Shown here: one piece after another, positions 59,914 through 64,000 of the stretch | Layout of the letters: each line of letters opens with the position of its first letter | Numbering within the stretch: the first letter of the stretch is position 1 | From: Mesorhizobium sp. | GTDB lineage: Bacteria > Pseudomonadota > Alphaproteobacteria > Rhizobiales > Rhizobiaceae | Reading direction: 5' to 3' | Assembly: GCF_004962245.1 (NCBI RefSeq) | Contig: NZ_SUHQ01000006.1 | Location: 124,001-188,000 of the forward strand | Length of the DNA stretch: 64,000 bases | Notes under the pieces: generated by a model | What the model was told of the DNA's origin: nothing | What the model saw: the letters and a program-made list of their open reading frames with translations, nothing else | Databases searched by the model: none | Translations under genes and position numbers: made by a program

Positions 59914-60873
59914 CTAACCAGGAGAGCGGTCTGAGACGGCATGAATGCGTCTCAGGGCTCCAAGTCCGGCGCCACGCAACTTGCTACGAAGCTGCGGAGA
60001 AACAACGCCTACAACTTCCAGGCAAAATCTGGCAACGAGCAGTGGATCCAAGATCCATGCAAGCAGGTGAAACAGCGTGCTACCCAGCGGGGCTGTCCGC
60101 CTGTGCCGATAGGCAATCGCGGCGAGGTGTTTTACCCGCCTCGACAACTCAAAAGCGTTCGCGTTGGAGCCGTCTGGATTTTGCCAGGCCAATCGTTCGG
60201 AGCTTGGCAATCGCACCGAGCGCGTCGGATGGTCACGGCTGTAGAGTATCGCGTTGGGCGCGTGAACAAACGGCCCGAGGATGGCCATCTCGGCCAGAAG
60301 CGCACAATCTGACCCATAATAGGGCTCATGCAATGTCGTTTTGAGCAGAGACTCTCGGCGCCAAAGGCCAAACATCGCCGCATCCCATCCGTGCGCGGCG
60401 ATCATCAGCCGGAACCGGGACGCGGGCGATGATCCTCCCACATCCGGCAGCACCCGTTCGACATAGGAAGTCAGTTGTCCGGTCTCGTCGATTCCCAGCA
60501 AGCGCGGATAGGCAATGACGTGGCCGGCGTTATCGTCGAGCGCACGCACGCAATCCGTCAGGAAACCACGGTCCAAAACGTCATCGTGCGCGCACCACTT
60601 GAAATATGCACCCGAGCTCAATTCGAAAGCTCGATTGAAATTGGCCGCGGCGCCCAGGTTGCGTGCGTTTCGAACATAGCGGACGCGCTTGTCCCGCAGC
60701 GCGAATTCCAGACATATATCGGCTGTCCTGTCTGTCGAGGCATTGTCGGTGATGACGAGCTCGAAATCATCGAAGTCCTGCTCCAGGATCGACTGGATCG
60801 CCTCGGAGACGAAATTCTCGCCATTGTAAACGGGCAGACCAAGGGATACTCGGGGCGGCTTGGAATGTTCCAT
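59914..60873 (-). CDS. Glycosyltransferase, GT2 family
   Basis: The 319-residue protein has a GT-A fold with VSLGLPVYNGENFVSEAIQS, ELVITDNASTDRT, RNLGAAANFNRA and the DxD-like CAHDDVL near 117. The C-terminal part has hydrophobic stretches (LFHLLAWILDPLLVARFCLE) that may touch the membrane. It probably transfers a hexose during assembly of the surface glycan. It lies 29 nt after the methyltransferase gene and 41 nt before the DUF707 gene. Confidence 0.9.
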   Translation of the reverse strand: MEHSKPPRVSLGLPVYNGENFVSEAIQSILEQDFDDFELVITDNASTDRTADICLEFALRDKRVRYVRNARNLGAAANFNRAFELSSGAYFKWCAHDDVLDRGFLTDCVRALDDNAGHVIAYPRLLGIDETGQLTSYVERVLPDVGGSSPASRFRLMIAAHGWDAAMFGLWRRESLLKTTLHEPYYGSDCALLAEMAILGPFVHAPNAILYSRDHPTRSVRLPSSERLAWQNPDGSNANAFELSRRVKHLAAIAYRHRRTAPLGSTLFHLLAWILDPLLVARFCLEVVGVVSPQLRSKLRGAGLGALRRIHAVSDRSPG

Positions 60874-60902
60874 TTTCCGTCTTCTTCTTGACGAGAGCGC
60901 GA

Positions 60903-62123
60903 TCAGACCGCGACGATTTCCGGTCGCAGGCCCAGCGCATTCAAGGATTGCGCCACTTCATTCAGGTATATCGGGTTCATGACGATGACGAGGTCAGGCG
61001 GAGCGTCCAGGAGATCGCTTGGCGCGATGACCGGGTGACCGGTTCCGGGCGTAAACTTGCCTTGCTTGTAAGGGTTGATGTCGACCGCTGCCCACACTTC
61101 GTCTCCAAGCCGCAAGGTCGTCAGGAACGACACCGCCTTGCTCCCGCCGCCCCACAGGACGACCCGCCGGCCGGCGGCGTATGCGGCGCGGATGCGCTCC
61201 TGCCAGAAATCCTGAACCGCACGCACCCGGACGGGAAAGGTTTCCGCCAAACGGTGCATCTCTTCCAGATCGTGCTCGAGCGGTAGTCTCGGTGTCGTCG
61301 GGCCTGCCGACGGCCGGGCGTACTGGACGATGTACTGGTCGTCATAGACGAGTTCCAGATCGGTAACGTCGAACCCCTCCTGGCGAAACAGTCGTGCGTG
61401 CGTGCCGGGGCTGAAATAGGAACAATGCTCGTAGTAAATATCCCAGAATGCGCTCTCCACGAGCACACGTTTTGCATCCGGCGTTTCGAAGACGACCCAA
61501 TCTTCGGTCCTTTCACCGATCATCTTTCGGATCAGCCGCACGAAAGTCGACACGGATCCTATGTGTTCGAGCGTGTGGCGACAAAGGACTGTGTCCGCTT
61601 GGAGATGCTGGTAATCTGGTCCGAAAAAATCGACGATCATCTGAATGTCGCCGTAGTCTTCATTGCGTCCTTTGTCGGCTCGATAGCCTGGATCGATGCC
61701 GAGCCCGGTGGCGCCGCCCGCCATGCAAAGTTCGCGGAGAAATTCGCCCTTGCCGCAGCCGATCTCCAACACATGCTTGCCGGCTATCGCACATTTCTGT
61801 GCAATCTCACGTGCAAGCTCCTTTGCGAAACTGTTGAAAGTGCTCGAAAAATGCTGGGATTCCTCGAAATTGGTCGAGTAGCCCATGACCGCTTCGTCAA
61901 AAGCCTTGTTGAATATGAATCCGCAGACTTCACAGAATGCGAGGTCAAGGTTGCGACGAGGAAAAGCATGGGCTTCCTGGGCCGAGTTAAGCAGGACGCA
62001 GCTATGCACCGGGATGGATTCGACCCTGTAAATCGACCGGCTAACCGGCGCCGAGCAGCACGGACACGAGGTCGGTTGAAGCGCTTTGGCGTAGCTGGCC
62101 ATGTGAAGGTCAATCGAATTCAT
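60903..62123 (-). CDS. Sugar C-methyltransferase-like, two-domain (copy 3)
   Basis: The 406-residue protein starts at an ATG overlapping the upstream stop (ATGA). Zinc cysteines (CPCCSAP; CEVCGFIF), the AdoMet motif VLEIGCGKGEFLRELCMAGG and the C-terminal WGGGSKAVSFLTTLRLG with VDINPYKQGKFTPGTGHPVI match the protein at 57676 in length and order. It is a paralogue placed in the opposite operon. I infer that the glycan carries more than one methyl-branched sugar or that the two enzymes act on different carriers. Confidence 0.88.
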   Translation of the reverse strand: MNSIDLHMASYAKALQPTSCPCCSAPVSRSIYRVESIPVHSCVLLNSAQEAHAFPRRNLDLAFCEVCGFIFNKAFDEAVMGYSTNFEESQHFSSTFNSFAKELAREIAQKCAIAGKHVLEIGCGKGEFLRELCMAGGATGLGIDPGYRADKGRNEDYGDIQMIVDFFGPDYQHLQADTVLCRHTLEHIGSVSTFVRLIRKMIGERTEDWVVFETPDAKRVLVESAFWDIYYEHCSYFSPGTHARLFRQEGFDVTDLELVYDDQYIVQYARPSAGPTTPRLPLEHDLEEMHRLAETFPVRVRAVQDFWQERIRAAYAAGRRVVLWGGGSKAVSFLTTLRLGDEVWAAVDINPYKQGKFTPGTGHPVIAPSDLLDAPPDLVIVMNPIYLNEVAQSLNALGLRPEIVAV

Positions 62124-63430
62124 GGGAGAGCTGGCTCGGCAAGAGAACCGGTTATCTCGCGCCTTTCGGTTCCAAAGAACTCTCTGTGCCCGGTTTCGCG
62201 CGCAAGCTGGGCAGACTGGGCCAAGCCAAGGGCGTCGAGGATCGCAAGGTCGAACCTTTCCTCGGAGAACCTAGACGCGTTCATACGACAGGCGTGCGGC
62301 GCTATCGACACCGCATTTTCCTCAAACAGGTCAATTGCCTCGGCTATGGAATCGACGGACTGACGGTCGAAGAGCACACCTGTCGGATGGCTGCTCTCGC
62401 CAAGCGGCCGGACAATGTCGCGGGCACCTCCACGGCCAAAGGCGATCAATGGAGTGCCGCAAGCCTGGGCCTCGGCAAGCGCTATCCCGAAATCCTCGCA
62501 TCCGGCGAACACCATCGCACGGGCGTTCGCGATTTTTTCGATGTATTCATGCCGCGGCAGATAGCCGGTGAAGATGATGTTGGGACCAGCAAGCGATCGC
62601 AGATGCTTGGACTGTACTTCGTCGCCCACGACAATCAGGCGACGCGACGGCGTTTTGCTGAACGCCTCAATAATCAGATCCGTACGTTTATACGGGGCGT
62701 GGAATGCGGCCGTTACGTAGTAGTCATCCTTGCTGGCGACGAGTTTAAGTTCCCCGGTGGCCACGGGCGGATGGACTACCCGCGCATCGCGGCCATAAAT
62801 CCGTTCAATTCGGGAGCGGACGTAGTTCGAATTTGCCAGCATCAAATCAGGACCATGCGCCGTGCGGGTGTCCCAGGTCCGCAGCCTGTGAAGCAGATAA
62901 CGAAAGGCAAGACCCTTCGGGCCAAATCCCAAATGGGCTTGCTGCAAATAGGAGAATTGTTCGTCCCACGCATAGCGCACCGGACTGTGCACGTAGCAAA
63001 GGTGTGGTTGGTCCGGGCGCGTGAGAACGCCTCGAGAGAATGCAGCCGAAGAAGAAATTACCGCGTCATATCCAGTGACATCAAATTGCTCGATCATAAA
63101 CGGGCAAAGAAAAAATAGAGACCTGTAGTATTTTTTCACCAATGGAAGCCGATTCATCGCAGAAACGTGAAAAACCACGCCTGGAAAGTGCTCGTCTTTG
63201 ACCTCCTTCGGGAGAAAATCAAAAAGAGTGAAGACCTCGGCTCTTGGGAAGAGCCTGCAGATCCGGGCAAGGACCTGCTCCCCCCCGCGAAAATTCGGGC
63301 ACCAGTCATGCACGACGGCGATACGCGCATTGCGGTCGATGGCAGCAAATGGCGCCTTGCCGATGGATCGCAGATGCTTCGTATCATGACCAACCATGGT
63401 GGTTGCTTTCGGCTGTCGCACATGGCGCAT
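62120..63430 (-). CDS. Glycosyltransferase, GT4 family (mannosyltransferase-like)
   Basis: The ATG at 63430 is chosen because GGGAGGG precedes it by 6 nt, giving 436 residues. The GT-B motifs are IAVVHDWCPNFRGGEQVLAR, YVHSPVRYAWDEQFSYL, a FTGYLPRHEYIEKIANARA block and the donor site GCEDFGIALAEAQACGTPLI. The pattern is close to WbaZ/WbdB-type mannosyltransferases. It is the first gene of the leftward operon; 270 nt separate it from the divergent GT2 gene at the right edge. Confidence 0.88.
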   Translation of the reverse strand: MRHVRQPKATTMVGHDTKHLRSIGKAPFAAIDRNARIAVVHDWCPNFRGGEQVLARICRLFPRAEVFTLFDFLPKEVKDEHFPGVVFHVSAMNRLPLVKKYYRSLFFLCPFMIEQFDVTGYDAVISSSAAFSRGVLTRPDQPHLCYVHSPVRYAWDEQFSYLQQAHLGFGPKGLAFRYLLHRLRTWDTRTAHGPDLMLANSNYVRSRIERIYGRDARVVHPPVATGELKLVASKDDYYVTAAFHAPYKRTDLIIEAFSKTPSRRLIVVGDEVQSKHLRSLAGPNIIFTGYLPRHEYIEKIANARAMVFAGCEDFGIALAEAQACGTPLIAFGRGGARDIVRPLGESSHPTGVLFDRQSVDSIAEAIDLFEENAVSIAPHACRMNASRFSEERFDLAILDALGLAQSAQLARETGHREFFGTERREITGSLAEPALP

Positions 63431-63700
63431 GCATTGCCCTCCCGGAACGTTGGCACCCTTCGGGAATTCAGTTTTTGCCCGGATGCTCAACGACTGTGTG
63501 TCGTCCGTCCCGTCCAAACAAGCTGTCTATCGGGTTAAGCTCCGCCCTCGCTCGAAGCCGGTTGCACTCCAACGAGGTACGGCTTCTACTCCGATGGGCC
63601 TAAGCACGCCGCAACGCTAAACTTATGCGCAGGCTGCATCGGCGCGACCGGCGGATTAGGATGATAGCGCACTCAGTTCATTGGCTGTGCGGAGAGTTGA

Positions 63701-64000
63701 TTGTCGAAAAAACTGGTCGTGATCGTCGCAACGTTTGGTCGCACGGAACAAGTGGCGCGGCTTCTCGCGCAGCTTGAGCGACAGACCCGGCTCCCGGACG
63801 CGGTCATAATTTCGGCGCCCGACGCAAACCATGTTCCCAGCAACATAGCCTGCCGGTTTCCGGTATCGAGCGTATTTGGAAAAACGGGCCTGCCGGCACA
63901 GCGTAACATTGCCCTCGATGCCGCAGGCGACCGTTTCGACATAATCACCTTTTTCGACGACGACTTCATTCCTGCAGACGACTATCTCGATGGCGTGTCA
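63701..64000 (+). CDS. Glycosyltransferase, GT2 family, cut by window edge
   Basis: The first 100 codons of a GT2 enzyme are present. The TTG at 63701 is the start: an in-frame TGA lies directly before it (63698-63700) and GGAGAG precedes it by 4 nt. The protein opens KKLVVIVATFGRTEQVARLL and continues with LPAQRNIALDAAGDRFDIIT and the metal site FFDDDFIPADDYL. The rest lies beyond 64000. Confidence 0.85.
   Translation, partial: MSKKLVVIVATFGRTEQVARLLAQLERQTRLPDAVIISAPDANHVPSNIACRFPVSSVFGKTGLPAQRNIALDAAGDRFDIITFFDDDFIPADDYLDGVS

Overview
The window looks like chromosome of a GC-rich alphaproteobacterium of the Rhizobiales, most likely Mesorhizobium or a close relative. The grounds are the protein families present (an imp-type type VI secretion locus with TagF, TagH, PppA and PpkA; DUF1036, DUF6931 and caspase-like proteins; a rhizobial polyol/sugar ABC cluster), the strong GC bias that creates long antisense open frames, and a palindromic intergenic element of the kind common in rhizobia. 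The genus is inferred from family resemblance, not from a search.

Bases 1-17400 are the core of a type VI secretion system (T6SS). They hold the 3' end of one tssM, tagF, an effector-loading cassette (DUF2169 adaptor, a ketosynthase-like protein lacking its catalytic residues, a DUF4150/PAAR-like protein with a nuclease-like tail, then SUKH and DUF3396 immunity genes), a leftward vgrG-DUF6484-TIGR02270 operon, and rightward tagH, tssL, a second complete tssM and pppA. Bases 17400-29000 hold the ppkA kinase and an envelope-directed group: DUF1036, a two-domain peptidoglycan hydrolase (M23 plus lytic transglycosylase), two caspase-like proteins, an OmpA-domain protein, DUF6931 and a proline-rich lipoprotein. 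PpkA, PppA and TagH should form the phosphorylation switch of the T6SS. The peptidoglycan-binding and cutting proteins could open the wall for it.

Bases 29300-42200 are a carbohydrate (probably polyol/pentose) uptake and catabolism cluster of three transcription units: a binding-protein/ATPase/permease/FAD-oxidase operon, an aldehyde dehydrogenase/FGGY kinase/HAD phosphatase/RpiR regulator/RpiA operon, and an SDR/zinc-type dehydrogenase pair. All three start regions carry the same short inverted repeat (TAG-N3-TA-CTA), which I read as the operator of the RpiR-family regulator encoded in the middle unit.

Bases 42200-45100 are an accessory scar zone: an HNH-endonuclease remnant, an intact hipBA toxin-antitoxin module with four evenly spaced operators, and a DUF1778 antitoxin remnant. 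Bases 45100-64000 are a surface-polysaccharide cluster: glycosyltransferases, a glycoside hydrolase with a DUF4214 tail, a Wzx-like flippase broken by about six frameshifts, FkbM and three related C-methyltransferases, a CDP-glucose type cytidylyltransferase, a sugar-nucleotide epimerase/dehydratase, a broken PIG-L deacetylase, DUF707, and a truncated glycosyltransferase at the right edge. No tRNA, rRNA, CRISPR array or complete insertion sequence was seen.
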